From Hanleya hanleyi (taxonomy: Eukaryota; Mollusca; Polyplacophora; Lepidopleurida; Hanleyidae), in NCBI GenBank assembly GCA_036873755.1, contig JAVTVY010017391.1:1-64000 (forward strand): DNA of 64,000 nt, given 5' to 3'. The translations under genes and the position numbers were made by a program. Within the stretch, counting starts at the first letter, position 1. Each line of letters opens with the position of its first letter. The notes below the pieces were generated by a model. The model was not told where the DNA came from and ran no database searches. It saw only the letters and a list, made by a program, of their open reading frames with translations. Shown here piece by piece: positions 45,401 through 53,517 of this stretch.

Positions 45401-48400
45401 GAGACACTTTTAATTGCTGCTTGGCGAGTCAGTCGATTCTGTGTTGTTTGAAGTATAGCTATCAAGCTCACGGTGAGTCAGGAATAATTATTAGGATACA
45501 GTTTTACTCCTTGGTGAGTCTACTAATTGTTAGGAGATGGTAGTACTGCTTGTGAGTCAGTACTGATTCTCAGGAGACACAGTTACACTGCTTGGTGAGT
45601 CAGTACAGTACTTATTGTTAGGAGACTTATTGTTAGGATTTACACTGCTTAGTCAGTACTAATTGTTAGGAGACTGTTACACTGCATGGCAAGTCAGTAC
45701 TAATTGCTAGGAGACAGTTATACTGCTTTGTGAGTCAGTACTGATGGTTAGGAGTCCGTATTAATTGTTAGGAGACCGTTACATTGCTTGGCAAGTCGTC
45801 GCCTTGTTTTCTGTTGTATGAACTTGTGTCATTTGTATATCACCCTCTAGTGCGGAGGCCCACACCGTGTCGGATGATGATCTGCAGTTCTTATGCAGGT
45901 GGCAGCACCTAACCTCCCTCCAAATCTCCGGCTTACCAGGTACTTGCATAACTGAAACTTGTATTGTCAAACTTCTTATTGTAAACCTGCTAAGACTGAA
46001 TAAAGTAAATTTCTAGCTGCACAGGCACTGCCGCATCTAGCTGCACAGGCACTGCTGCTTCTAGCTGCACAGGCACTGCCGCGTCTAGCTGCACTGGCAC
46101 TGCCGCGTCTAGCTGCACAGGCACTGCCGCGTCTAGCTGCACAGGCACTGTCGCGTCTAGCTGCACAGGCACTGCCGCGTCTAGCTGCACAGGCACTGCC
46201 GCGTCTAGCTGCACAGGCACTGCCGCGTCTAGCTGCACAAGCACTGTCGCGTCTAGCTGCACAGGCACTGCTGCGTCTAGCTGCACAGGCACTGCCGCGT
46301 CTAGCTGCACAGGCACTGCCATGTCTAGCTGCATAAGCACTGGCCCGTCTAGCTGCACAAGCACTGCCACGTCTAGCTACATGGCACTGCCGCATCTAGC
46401 TGCACAAGCACTGTCGCGTCTGGCTGCACAGGCACTGCCACATCTGGCTGCACAGGCACTGCCGCGTCAGTTTTTTAGCGCAGCGTTAACCCTTTTTATT
46501 GCCCACAGCAAGTAAAAAAAAAGATGTAAACAAAATTTTTTTTCCCCCAATTTTTTTTTTTTTTTTTTTTTTCATTTTACACATTTCTCTCTCAAGGTTT
46601 TGTCAAAATAATGTTCTTAGATATTGAGTCAATATCTTGTTTTATTTTATTTGAAGGAAATAGTATTGTTGAAGGATGATCCTTCAAGTGAATCGAAGAA
46701 CATTATTGGTTTCATGTAAATTGTATCAAACTGTAGTCATTGGTGTGCCAGAAAAGATGAACATAGTTTATATGTGCGAAAGAGAGAGAGAAAAAAAAAT
46801 AAAAAGATGAAAAAGCCTCTCCCCCCCCCCACTTGTCATTTTTTTTTCTTCAAAAAAGTGCCTGTGGAGCTAAAAAATTAATTTCATTCAGGTTTTACCT
46901 TTTATTTTAATTTTATTAAATTGATTTTAGCATAGCTGAAAATAAGTGGGAGGCAGGGGTGTTTTGGGTGGGGTGGGGGGGGGGGGCGGTGGTCATCGTA
47001 TGGGTGCTTGAATTTTTCACTTCCACTTTCCCGTGCTTGAAAGTCAATGTTTTCACCAAAGGATCATTGAAAGTGCTTGAATATGTAGTTCAGTGACGGT
47101 GTTCATTCCCTAGATCTGATAGTAAGAAAATGAGAAACTAACAAAACCCAAGATATAATTTTCAAAAACTGCCCGTTTTATCATGGCGAAACTTCCGATC
47201 AACGCTCACCATTTGGAGTTGTTTCAAAGTGGAATTCCTCCTTCTTTCAGTTATTGTGAACTACTTCATCATTTTCTGTCAGTATTTACTGGGTTAGAGA
47301 GAATTGCCTCCTAAAATGGAGGTAAAAAAGGTTGTTTTTGCTTAATATTCAGGCGACATACTTAATATATTGTTACATGTCGTAATTAATGAAAGTGTGC
47401 ATAGTTCAATTGTTAATAGAGAACAAAACATGTCGTCTATTCTTGTGCAAATTAGATAGATGACAATTTTTTCCAATACCATCAAATGTGGATATGTGTC
47501 CATGGTCGCCTATGGCCGATGTCCCTTCATTCGATATATTCTTGAATTTATTGGACAATATTTCTCCATTTCAGAGAGGTTCTCTAAAATGTTTACCCGT
47601 GAATGGCCACCCAATTGACTATAAGTTATGCAGTGGCTTTTCATTGGATCATGCCCTTTGTATGAATATGTAATGAGGTCCTTGACTGATTGGAATGATA
47701 TCCAATGACGTTGTACCTGCGTCTTCATTATTTTCCTGTCCAGACCACATGGGTCGAAACCAGTTGTCAGATTTAGTATACAACAATTTGTAAGACCTAT
47801 GTTTTTGCCATCTGCGAACATTATGTCTTTAAATAAAGAGTAGATCATATCACAAATTTACTAGAAACTGCAAAGCTAAACTAAACGGCAATTTACTATG
47901 GATAGTTCTCGGGATGCATATGGCACAGAATTGACTCGTCAACAGACAGCAATATGATGCCTGCTAGTGATGGTACAAAAAACAATGTCAATATTAAGTT
48001 TGTTTTTTTTAGAAAATTCACTTGTCTGAGGATACAGAAAATCTTACAGAAAATAACTGTAATTATTTGCTTGAATCCAGACTGGTTGAAATACATTTTA
48101 TATTTAGTATTATTTTTTATTATTACTGTATCCCTGTTACATGTGTGAGACCTGGAAAAGTCTGGTCTGAGCTGACTGTCTTACGGTAAGTGTGGGCCCG
48201 GTGTTCTCTATGGATTGTGAATCATCAATACCCCAAACCCCAATAAAAACACCAACAACCGAAATGTAAGTGTTAACTTAGGGATGAAACTTGCTTTATT
48301 AACTGTGACCTCTTTTGACCTGTGTAAAACAACGTATGGTCACTTCAAATTCAAAGACCAAAGAGCCCCGACAGGCATTCGTCTGCTCACTCAAAAAGCC

Positions 48401-51400
48401 CGCATCTAATTAACCAATTTGATTGGTCAGTTGACCATCAGGTACTAGAGGGGTCAGCAGAATGGGACTGATCTCCATGCTAATGAAATTCGACCACAAT
48501 GAAAATTGGCCAAATGCCAGAAAAATTTGACAGGCTTTCTGTCAAACTGCATTTTAAACTGTACAGCATGAAGACCTTCCGATTAAATTAATATAGCTTT
48601 GGGTTCCTTTGGAGGGGAAACTGGTACATGTAGCCCTAACAAGACAAGCAGCCAGAGGATGCTAGGTCCCCCGCCAAAATGGCAGCAATATTTATAAGCG
48701 CTGTCGGTTTCAGAAGATATTCATGAGGATGGCAACAGCTACTTCACAGGCGTAAGAAGCAGAGGGGTCTTTCCACCTTCCCAGGTTTTGAGATCAACTC
48801 CGAATGGCTGACTGAATGTTGATTGCTACTGTAATATATTTTCTTTACCATGTAGCATGAAAATTATGTAACCGAAATGCAACCCCAAGAAACAACTCAT
48901 GGCATATTATCTGCAAACTAAATTTGACAAGAATATGAAGGCATCCTCAACCTATTGCCCAGAAACCAAATTTAGACTTTGCCACAAGGAGTCACCACCT
49001 GTAGGTGCAAGCAGGCAAAACACAATCCCAAATGACATCTCATGTCATGGTATCGGCATATGAACTTTGAGACTCTGAAGAGGGGTCCTCAAGTTATTGC
49101 CGGTACTAGATGCCCACCGGTGTTCATGTTATTTGGGGTGGGTCACATATGAATACAAAATCTGAGAATAATCTGACGAGCAGTTGCCAAATTATTGCCC
49201 GGAAACAAATTTTTCCACCAGGAGACGCCACCTGTAGGCAGAAGCGGGAAAATACAATCCCAAGGAACATGGTATCGTGGGGACATCTGCATACCAAATT
49301 TGAGAAGAATCCGATGAGGGTCCTCAAGTTATTGCCCAGAAACCAAATTTAGATTTTGACACCAGGTGACGCCACCTCTAGGCGCAAGTCAGTGAAATGC
49401 ATTATCAAGCGACATCTTATGTCACGGTACATTCATGCAAAATTTGAGAAGAATCCGATGGTCAGTTCTCAAGTTATTACCCGGAAACGAATTTGTGATG
49501 TTGCCACCAGGTGGCGCCACCTGTGAGTGCAAGTGAGCGAAAGGCAATCCCAAGCAACAGCTCCTGGCATGGTAAATGCATGCCAAATTTGAGAGAATCC
49601 GATGAGCCGCAACGTTTCTCATGTTACCCAGAAAGGTACATATGTAGGATATTTCAAAGAAATTCGACCAAGTGTTTCTAAGTTATCACTTGCAGCATGG
49701 AATAATGGAATGAACTCTAGTGGCGCCACCTCCGGGTGGATTTTGCTGAAACGCATCACCAACGGTGTTTTGTCGCAGGGAATGCATTTACCAAATTTCG
49801 AAGAAATCCGACAAATTGTTCGAAAGTTATCGCTCGCGAAGGATTTGAACAAACATGAACGGACATGCATTAAAGATTGGAACAAGACCCAGTGGCGCCA
49901 CCTACAGGCGGATCTTGCTGAAACGTAATACCAGCGACGTCTTGTCGCAAAGAATGCAGATGCCAAATTTCGGAGGAATCCGACAAAGCATTTAGGAGTT
50001 ATCGCTTACGCAGTATTTGCACGGACATGCACTAAATATTGGAACAAGACCCAGTGGCGCCACCTACAGGCGGATCTTGCTGAAACGTAATACCAACAGA
50101 CGTCTTGTCGCAAAGAATGCAGATGCCAAATTTCGGAGGAATCCGACAAAGCATTTAGGAGTTATCGCTTATGAAGCATTTGCACGAACATCCACGGACA
50201 TGCACTAAAGATTGGAACAAGACCCAGTGGCGCCACCTACAGGCGGATCTTGCTGAAACGTAATACCAACAGACGTCTTGTCGCAAAGAATGCAGATGCC
50301 AAATTTCGGAGGAATCCGACAAAGCATTCAGGAGTTATCGCTTACGAAGTATTTGCACGGACATGCACGGACATGCACTAAAGATTGGAACAAGACCCAG
50401 TGGCGCCACCTACAGGCGGATCTTGCTGAAACGTAATACCAAGAGACGTCTTGTCGCAAAGAATCCAGATGCCAAATTTCGGAGGAATCCGACAAAGCAT
50501 TTAGAAGTTATTGCTTACAAAGTATTTGCACGGACATGTCCGTGCATGCACGGACACATAGAAGCAAGACCCCAGTGGCGCCACCTACAGGCGGATCTTG
50601 CTGAAACGTAATACCAAGAGACGTCTTGTCGCAAAGAATCCAGATGCCAAATTTCGGATGAATCCGACAAAGCATTTAGAAGTTATTGCTTACGAAGTAT
50701 TTGCACGGACATGTCCGTGCATGCACGGACACATAGAAGCAAGACCCCAGTGGCGCCACCTACAGGTGGATCTTGCTGAAACGTAATACCAAGAGACGTC
50801 TTGTCGCAAAGAATGCAGATGCCAAATTTCGGAGGAAGCCGACAAAGCATTTAGAAGTTATTGCTTACGAAGTATTTGCACGGACATGTCCGTGCATGCA
50901 CGGACACATAGAAGCAAGAACCATTTTAAAGTCCCCGGCCGCGTTGCGGCGGGGGACAAAAAGATATTAAGGTCAACCAGTCCCATATTAATAGCAACCA
51001 TCATGACCATAGGCTAAAGCTATGGTGGTTACACATGGATTGTACAGTGGGTATGTTACCATAGTTAGTGGATATTGTCTTGCCACTACAAAGATACACG
51101 GGGGTAAAGCAGTTTTGCATATGGCAGCAAACGTACCAGTTTTTATTTGTTTTGCTCTTCATGATGTACACTACTGGATTTTTGGGGATGAAATGGCTGA
51201 GAAAACTGTAAAGGGTCGAGCCATGAAATTCCCAGTTAAACCTCCATGCTTTAGCCACGAAATTCTCCCATTAATATGAGCCAGCCTAATGGCCATTAAA
51301 ATGGTAATGATTTTTCAAGCTTTCATAAGTTCATGGGTTCAGGCATTAAAATTAATGGTTATGAGATCGAGCTGTTCATGGTCATCCATACGCATCCTAT

Positions 51401-52580
51401 GCCAAGTAAAGATTCATGATCATTGAGAGATCAAATAACCCTGACTATGAACATGCCTAATGGCCATTAATGTTTTTGTCCAGGCTAACTGCTAATAATT
51501 GGCCATGAATTGCATGTCATTGAATGCCCATTAAAGTTCATGGCATATTAATTAATGTTTCACAAAATCAATTACAACGGGATACTTGAAATCCATCATG
51601 CCAAGTAAATTGCTCATTCGTGCGAATATACACCTGGGATAATATATACGATATGTTTATTTATTGGTGAAGTTCGTTACATTAATCAGCATCCATGCAT
51701 GACAAATGATCCAGAGATTACATGTAGCATGCACATGGGGCCATTGTACACGCAAAGGATCGAAGCCGGAGATTAGCACAATACGAAAAACTCGAGTGGT
51801 TAGGCTGGCGAATCACCATTCTGTTGTGTACATGGTGTTTCTCTAGAGGAGGCTGTTTGCACTACTGGATAATCCCGTTTTGTGCAAGGTATTCTAGCCT
51901 TGTGTGAAAATGTGGATGATTTTTCCAAATTTTTACTTCCTAATTATCCAATAAGCTACATGTAGGCAAACCAGACACTGAATTATATCATGTACATGTT
52001 ATCAAAATTTTCCCCCCACTCACATCTTCAGAAGTCCATAAGATTGATGTGGCCCTCGGTGGCCGAGTGGTCTATAGTGCTACGCTGATGACTGCTAGCC
52101 TCACACCGCTGGACCAGCATGGGTTCAAGCCCCGATGGCCCATTTGTGAAAGTTTGCCAGTTACTTGCCAACAGCCTGTGGTTCTCTCCGGGTACAGCGG
52201 CTTCCTTCACCAATCAAACTGGCTGTCACCATGAGTGAAATAACCTTGAATGTGACATTAACCAAATCCCCTCCCCCCCCCAAGTAGTATTGACAATTCA
52301 CATGGTTGGGTGGAATATCATCAGTGAATTATTTTCAAGGCGACATCAGAATTTTCCCAGAATGAGTGTCATTTTCCACTATGCTAAACAGTATGGATTT
52401 TTCATGTATATGTGGTCTGTTTTCAGCTGTTTTACATGGTAACAGTCTAGTCAGTATAGCTCAGGGATGTGTGAGACTCGAGAAGCTGTACCTGGCGTTC
52501 GTGGGATCCGGGGCTCACTGTGTCTACTTGACGGCTCTCGCGCAGGCTCTTGGACATCTTCATAATCTACGAGACTTCAG
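27327..52580 (+). CDS. FBXL18: FBXL18 gene, six recognised exons, 3' incomplete
   Basis: FBXL18 is an F-box/leucine-rich-repeat protein: the F-box docks SKP1 in an SCF ubiquitin ligase and the repeats hold the substrate (FBXL7 is a reported human target). Six exons (27327-27481, 34881-35784, 36567-36720, 45219-45378, 45851-45939, 52427-52580) join with agreeing phases to 538 codons plus 2 bases. Order: F-box (about residues 12-50), then LRRs with C--L--L-L-C patterns. Segments matching human FBXL18 include C-YW--G--LE-V---C at the start of the repeats, SQLRHLNL, the F-L-G--F-SA block, and LP-VL-G--LV-IA-GC--LE-LYL. The human protein is about 718 residues, so roughly 120 C-terminal residues are missing. 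Introns are large and full of mobile elements. Confidence 0.93.
27548..30647. mobile_element. 3.1-kb palindromic DNA element in FBXL18 intron 1
   Basis: Terminal inverted repeats of about 100 bp. The left end starts ATCAGGTCGGAGAAAGGTTG and runs through CCCAGTTTGGGTGAATGACG to CCCCAATTA. The right end is its complement, ending CAACCTTTCCCCGACCTGAT. Inner arms also pair: GAAGGCAATATGTACCCAAA near 27738 faces TTGGGGTACATATTGCCTTC near 29814. It starts 66 bp after the exon 1 donor. Short frames inside show no transposase, so it looks non-autonomous. Confidence 0.8.
30648..31029. other. FBXL18 intron 1 sequence, nothing recognised
   Basis: No exon, element or RNA gene seen between the palindromic element and the next tandem array. 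Confidence 0.4.
31030..32235 (+). repeat. tandem array, ~200-bp diverged units, about 5 copies
   Basis: Units share TTGGACGAACACATGACAGA, a CAATCATGTG(C/T)TGT(A/T)TTACAAG word, GGTCTCTGCTGATGGAGAT, AGCTAGGAACTGGGGAGTAC and ATTCAATAAAAGTATAAAAG. They are clearest at 31407, 31617 and 31845. It lies in FBXL18 intron 1, non-coding. Confidence 0.75.
32236..34149. other. FBXL18 intron 1 sequence, no gene recognised
   Basis: Overlapping short frames exist on both strands around 33630-34130 but share no domain and lack splice context. The 32670-33330 part is more GC-balanced than its surroundings, with no recognisable similarity. Confidence 0.4.
34150..34720 (+). repeat. imperfect tandem duplications before FBXL18 exon 2
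   Basis: A block of about 130-140 bp near 34492 (CTGAACGGTATGGAATGGTG, TTTGCCTGTGTACAA, GGACAGCTT, GGCATAATGGTG) recurs near 34632. Before it, words of the GGTTACCAATCAGTAACTG type recur near 34170, 34250 and 34340. Confidence 0.65.
34881..35784 (+). CDS. FBXL18: FBXL18 exon 2, main leucine-rich repeats
   Basis: The acceptor TTCTATTTCAG precedes 34881. One base completes the Arg codon, then 301 codons follow to the donor GTAAGA after 35784 in phase 0. The start reads VTDFEGAYGLSNVMFKEYV, followed by repeats such as SRIEHLSCSHCYWISG, CRNLQSLSVIDC, LEKLQSLSFSV, HNLQYLNIA and CPNLTSLNLQNCPHI. This is the LRR body of the FBXL18 family. The open frame continues past the donor to 35871, but the phase-matched donor and the change in sequence character mark the exon end. 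Confidence 0.93.
35870..36330 (+). repeat. dispersed repeat copy 2
   Basis: A diverged copy of the sequence at about 2320-2700, with the same order of words: TAAC-CATGCAGTTTTTG, GAAAACACATGAAT, GAAAATGACGTCATC, GGCCATCTTGGATTTT, TTGGTAAGTTTCAGC. A G-run follows (36270-36285). Family not identified. Confidence 0.6.
36567..36720 (+). CDS. FBXL18: FBXL18 exon 3
   Basis: The acceptor TTTGATCTTTCAG precedes 36567 and the donor GTGAGT follows 36720. It encodes NDTGQVDTSGLECLVNKCSQ, then LRHLNLHGIHVHAID and TLCNLLSSLR, phase 0 in and phase 1 out. The C--LRHLNL segment aligns with human CCNLRHLNL. Confidence 0.93.
36750..36944. mobile_element. ~195-bp hAT-like MITE
   Basis: Ends CAGGCCTTGTTTTTC and GGAAAAACAAGCCCTG are inverted repeats with a CAGG start typical of hAT. 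The interior repeats CGGGAATCC and GGATTCCCG words. CTTCA flanks both sides. It is 30 bp into FBXL18 intron 3. Confidence 0.65.
36968..37667. mobile_element. ~700-bp element with ~38-bp terminal inverted repeats
   Basis: Left end GTTAGGGCGATCCCACTCTC then TAAAATGGAGGCAAAAAA. The right end is its complement, TTTTTTGCCTCCATTTTAGA then GGGCGGGATCTCCCTAAC. The interior repeats CCTATATTT words. A partial relative (GCCTCCTAAAATGGAGGTAA) is at about 47308. Confidence 0.75.
37783..38110 (+). mobile_element. tRNA-Ala-like SINE
   Basis: The head GCGATGGCCTTGTAGTAGAG, then TGCTCGCCTCGC, and a B-box-like CCCAGGTTCAATCACTGG resemble a tRNA-Ala body. A long non-tRNA tail follows (CGAGAAGAGGATAGATCAAG, CAGTGTCGGGATAAC, GCAGCGCTCCAGATAAGGGG). 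Confidence 0.7.
38368..39366 (-). pseudogene. C-terminal region of the LINE ORF2
   Basis: In frame from about 39395: TGSFKSAQVAMTNKHDKA, then a helical stretch with LYNAVVQPVSTYGAEIWG and a zinc-knuckle-like CPFCPGEVEDEYHFLFDCPL. It ends at a stop at 38368. It is separated from the RT part by a single frameshift, and the ATGA overlap at 39363-39366 is a by-product of that shift. Confidence 0.85.
39363..40115 (-). pseudogene. reverse transcriptase domain of the LINE, 5' truncated
   Basis: RT motifs in order: LLDPSQCGFR, ACFIDLRKAFDRVWRDGLLYKL, GVKQGCVCSPTLFNLYMNDL, then YADDLVLLS (catalytic Asp pair at about 39620-39630) and LELNPSKTKI. The frame is lost just after YLGLLFT near 39400, where the family continues with a GSFK-A motif that is found in another frame. 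Confidence 0.9.
40136..41144. other. FBXL18 intron 3 sequence with a small palindrome
   Basis: ATGGAGGAGTACAGTACTCC, extended by TCC, near 40609-40632 is a near-perfect palindrome. A GTTGTTGAAAACAATGTTAA word near 40671 resembles the SINE-like tail at 21860. No gene recognised. Confidence 0.4.
41145..41626. mobile_element. MITE, TTAAAGG family, copy 4 (best preserved)
   Basis: Near-perfect 24-bp ends: TTAAAGGTGAAATGCAAAGG (then TTTT) and its complement CCTTTGCATTTCACCTTTAA preceded by AAAA. The interior has a second inverted pair (GTCACATCAGACCA near 41369 and TGGTCTGATGTGACGTCAC near 41425). Non-coding. Confidence 0.85.
41704..42790 (+). repeat. hairpin-led tandem array, ~150-bp unit
   Basis: It opens with a hairpin at 41704-41734 (TACCCCTCGGCCAAAATTTG continuing to GCCGAAGGGTA), then GTCTGTCCGTCCGTCCGTC. 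Units contain ACCAAGATATCTTTAGAA, AAACTTGG(T/C)AT, GCATCGATG(C/T)ATCAAGA and GGCGGCCATCTTTAATTTATG. About seven diverged copies. Non-coding. Confidence 0.85.
42988..43916. mobile_element. DNA transposon remnant with TACCGTATTT ends
   Basis: Short inverted ends (TACCGTATTTTTTTTAACA; ATAGGAGAAATACGGTA) and inner TTTTTCGAACA words near both ends (43013, 43812). Interior without a recognisable transposase; a short frame at 43464-43751 ends in a CAA-repeat peptide and shows no family. In FBXL18 intron 3. Confidence 0.45.
43917..45205. other. FBXL18 intron 3, no gene recognised
   Basis: Only short overlapping frames. An LRR exon equivalent to the human segment after LRHLNL could be expected somewhere between 36721 and 45205, but none was identified. 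Confidence 0.4.
45219..45378 (+). CDS. FBXL18: FBXL18 exon 4
   Basis: Two nested acceptors exist: TTACTTGTAG ending at 45205 and CCTCTACTTCAG ending at 45218. Only the second is in phase with exon 3 (G plus CC gives Ala). The exon reads ASVYESPESTGELEKIVQSC, then PNMREFELTGAGFRSAFNSL and FNLRRHSYTA. The donor GTGAGT follows 45378 with TG left over, completed to Cys by exon 5. If the first acceptor is used, another exon must lie in intron 3. Confidence 0.85.
45352..45805 (+). repeat. minisatellite built from the 3' edge and donor of FBXL18 exon 4
   Basis: Unit about 43 bp: TTAGGAGACACAGTTATACT, GCTTGGTGAGTCAGTACTAA, TTG. The first unit is the last 27 bases of exon 4 plus its real GTGAGT donor. 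About ten diverged copies follow, several keeping GGTGAGT or TGTGAGT (near 45472, 45513, 45552, 45594, 45731). Confidence 0.88.
45851..45939 (+). CDS. FBXL18: FBXL18 exon 5
   Basis: The acceptor TATCACCCTCTAG precedes 45851 and the donor GTACTT follows 45939. One base completes Cys from exon 4, then AEAHTVSDDDLQFLCRWQHL and TSLQISGLP follow, leaving G for exon 6. It aligns with the human segment that has D-E---IGQL-FLRHLTL--LP. Confidence 0.92.
46011..46470 (+). repeat. 24-bp minisatellite, about 19 copies
   Basis: Unit CTAGCTGCACAGGCACTGCC-GCGT. Because 24 is a multiple of 3, several frames stay open: RRGSACAA and VQLDAAVP octapeptides on the minus strand, LAAQALPR on the plus strand. It lies about 70 bp after exon 5 in the intron. 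The open frames follow from the unit length and are not evidence of a gene. Confidence 0.92.
46471..48889. other. FBXL18 intron 5 sequence, no gene recognised
   Basis: Long T runs near 46548-46572, G runs near 46972-46986, and a partial relative of the 36968 element near 47308. No exon, RNA gene or complete element seen. Confidence 0.4.
48890..50957 (-). repeat. hairpin-led tandem array in minus orientation, ~175-bp unit
   Basis: The leading hairpin is at 50931-50957 (GTCCCCGGCCGCGTTGCGGC then GGGGGAC). Units run leftward with CAGTGGCGCCACCTACAGGC, GGATCTTGCTGAAACG, GTCTTGTCGCAAAGAATGC and AAATTTCGGAGGAATCCGAC. Copies nearest the hairpin are the most alike and copies beyond 49600 are diverged. 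It is the same family as 59404-61560, in opposite orientation. Confidence 0.9.
50958..52049. other. FBXL18 intron 5 sequence, nothing firm
   Basis: AATGGCCATTAA words recur (51290, 51458, 51525), suggesting a decayed element at 51280-51620. No gene recognised. Confidence 0.4.
52050..52284 (+). mobile_element. tRNA-derived SINE, copy 2
   Basis: Same structure as 6281-6521: GGTGGCCGAGTGGTCTATAG head, GGGTTCAAGCCCC B box, GTGGTTCTCTCCGGGTACAG centre, AATGTGACATTAACC, then a C-rich tail. It sits 140 bp before FBXL18 exon 6, in sense orientation. Confidence 0.85.
52427..52580 (+). CDS. FBXL18: FBXL18 exon 6
   Basis: The acceptor GGTCTGTTTTCAG precedes 52427 and the donor GTAATA follows 52580. 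CT completes an Ala codon after ...ISGLP, then VLHGNSLVSIAQGCVRLEKL, YLAFVGSGAHCVYLT and ALAQALGHLHNLRDF, leaving AG. It matches human LPSVLTGSGLVNIGLQC closely. The next exon should begin with one base finishing an Arg codon and was not found downstream in this window. Confidence 0.93.
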
Positions 52581-52617
52581 GTAATATCACAACCATCATC
52601 ATGATTGACTGTTTGTT

Positions 52618-53517
52618 ATGTTAGAGACTAGCTAAACTTGTCAATGTATAGGTCAGCTATTTACCTGGCATTCGCTGGGTTTACGCTAAGGCGCTCGCAG
52701 AGTAACGATAAAGAACGTCAGGATAAACCGTACCGGTACCGTATATAGCCTACCCTGTATATAGAATAAAAAGAATAGGTATGAATGCACATTCACTTTC
52801 TCGTTCGAAAGCAAACCTATATATGCATCCACCTCTTAAAGTCTGGTGTCATACGACAGCTAATTCTCTCTCTTTTTGCCTTGCAGCGAAAATTTGGGGA
52901 AATTCCATCCTTTTATCATATTCTGCTTGATTTGTTCAAAAATCGCACTAAGATACTCTGCTCGATATTTGACCATCGACACTACAGCCGTCTGCGCATG
53001 ACCGTACCGGAAGTCTAGGTCCATTGGCCGTTGCTATTCGTGGGAATAGTATACGTGAGAATTTCTTGTTTGTATTTCCCACGCTATGTCACATGATCAC
53101 ATCTGGGTCCATAGCAACGGCCAATGGAGCTAGACTTCCGGTACGGTCATGGCTGTAGTGTCGATGGTCAAATAACGAGCAGAGTATCTTAGTGCGATTT
53201 TTGAACAAATCAAGCGGAATATGTGATAAAATGATGGAATTTCCTCAAATTTTCGCTGCAAGGCGAAAAGAGAGAGACTCAGCTGTCGTACGACACCAAC
53301 CTTTAAGAGGTGGGTGCGTTTATAAGATTGCTTTCGAACGAGAAAGTGATTGTGCCTTTCATACCTATTCTTTTTATTCTATATATAGGGTAGGCTATAT
53401 ACGGTACCGGTACGGTTTATCCTGACGTTCTTTATCGTTACTCTGCGAGCGCCTTAGGTTTACGCTCTCATGTAGGCTCTCAGACATTTTCATAATCTAT
53501 CAGATTTCCAGTAATAC
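52618..53517 (+). pseudogene. decayed tandem copy of FBXL18 exon 6, split by a palindromic element
   Basis: The left half, about 52618-52687, has TACCTGGCATTCGCTGGG against exon TACCTGGCGTTCGTGGG. The right half, 53459-53517, has GCTCTCATGTAGGCTCTCAG then ACATTTTCATAATCTATCAG, against exon GCTCTCGCGCAGGCTCTTGG then ACATCTTCATAATCTACGAG. The copied donor has lost a G (CAG-TAATACC against CAG-GTAATATC), so it cannot splice there. The palindromic element lies between the halves. Confidence 0.8.
52688..53455. mobile_element. ~770-bp near-perfect palindrome with flanking repeat
   Basis: The arms run from AAGGCGCTCGCAGAGTAACG on the left to CGTTACTCTGCGAGCGCCTT on the right and pair almost throughout. 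For example ACTTTCTCGTTCGAAAGCAA faces TTGCTTTCGAACGAGAAAGT, and GACCGTACCGGAAGTCTAG faces CTAGACTTCCGGTACGGTC. The centre is near 53065. GGTTTACGCT flanks both sides (52678-52687 and 53457-53466), consistent with a target duplication of about 8-10 bp. Confidence 0.88.

Noticed and set aside
45976..46395. 139- and 126-codon frames as genes
   Set aside because: They exist because the 24-bp unit lacks stops in those frames; amino-acid composition is a pure repeat product.
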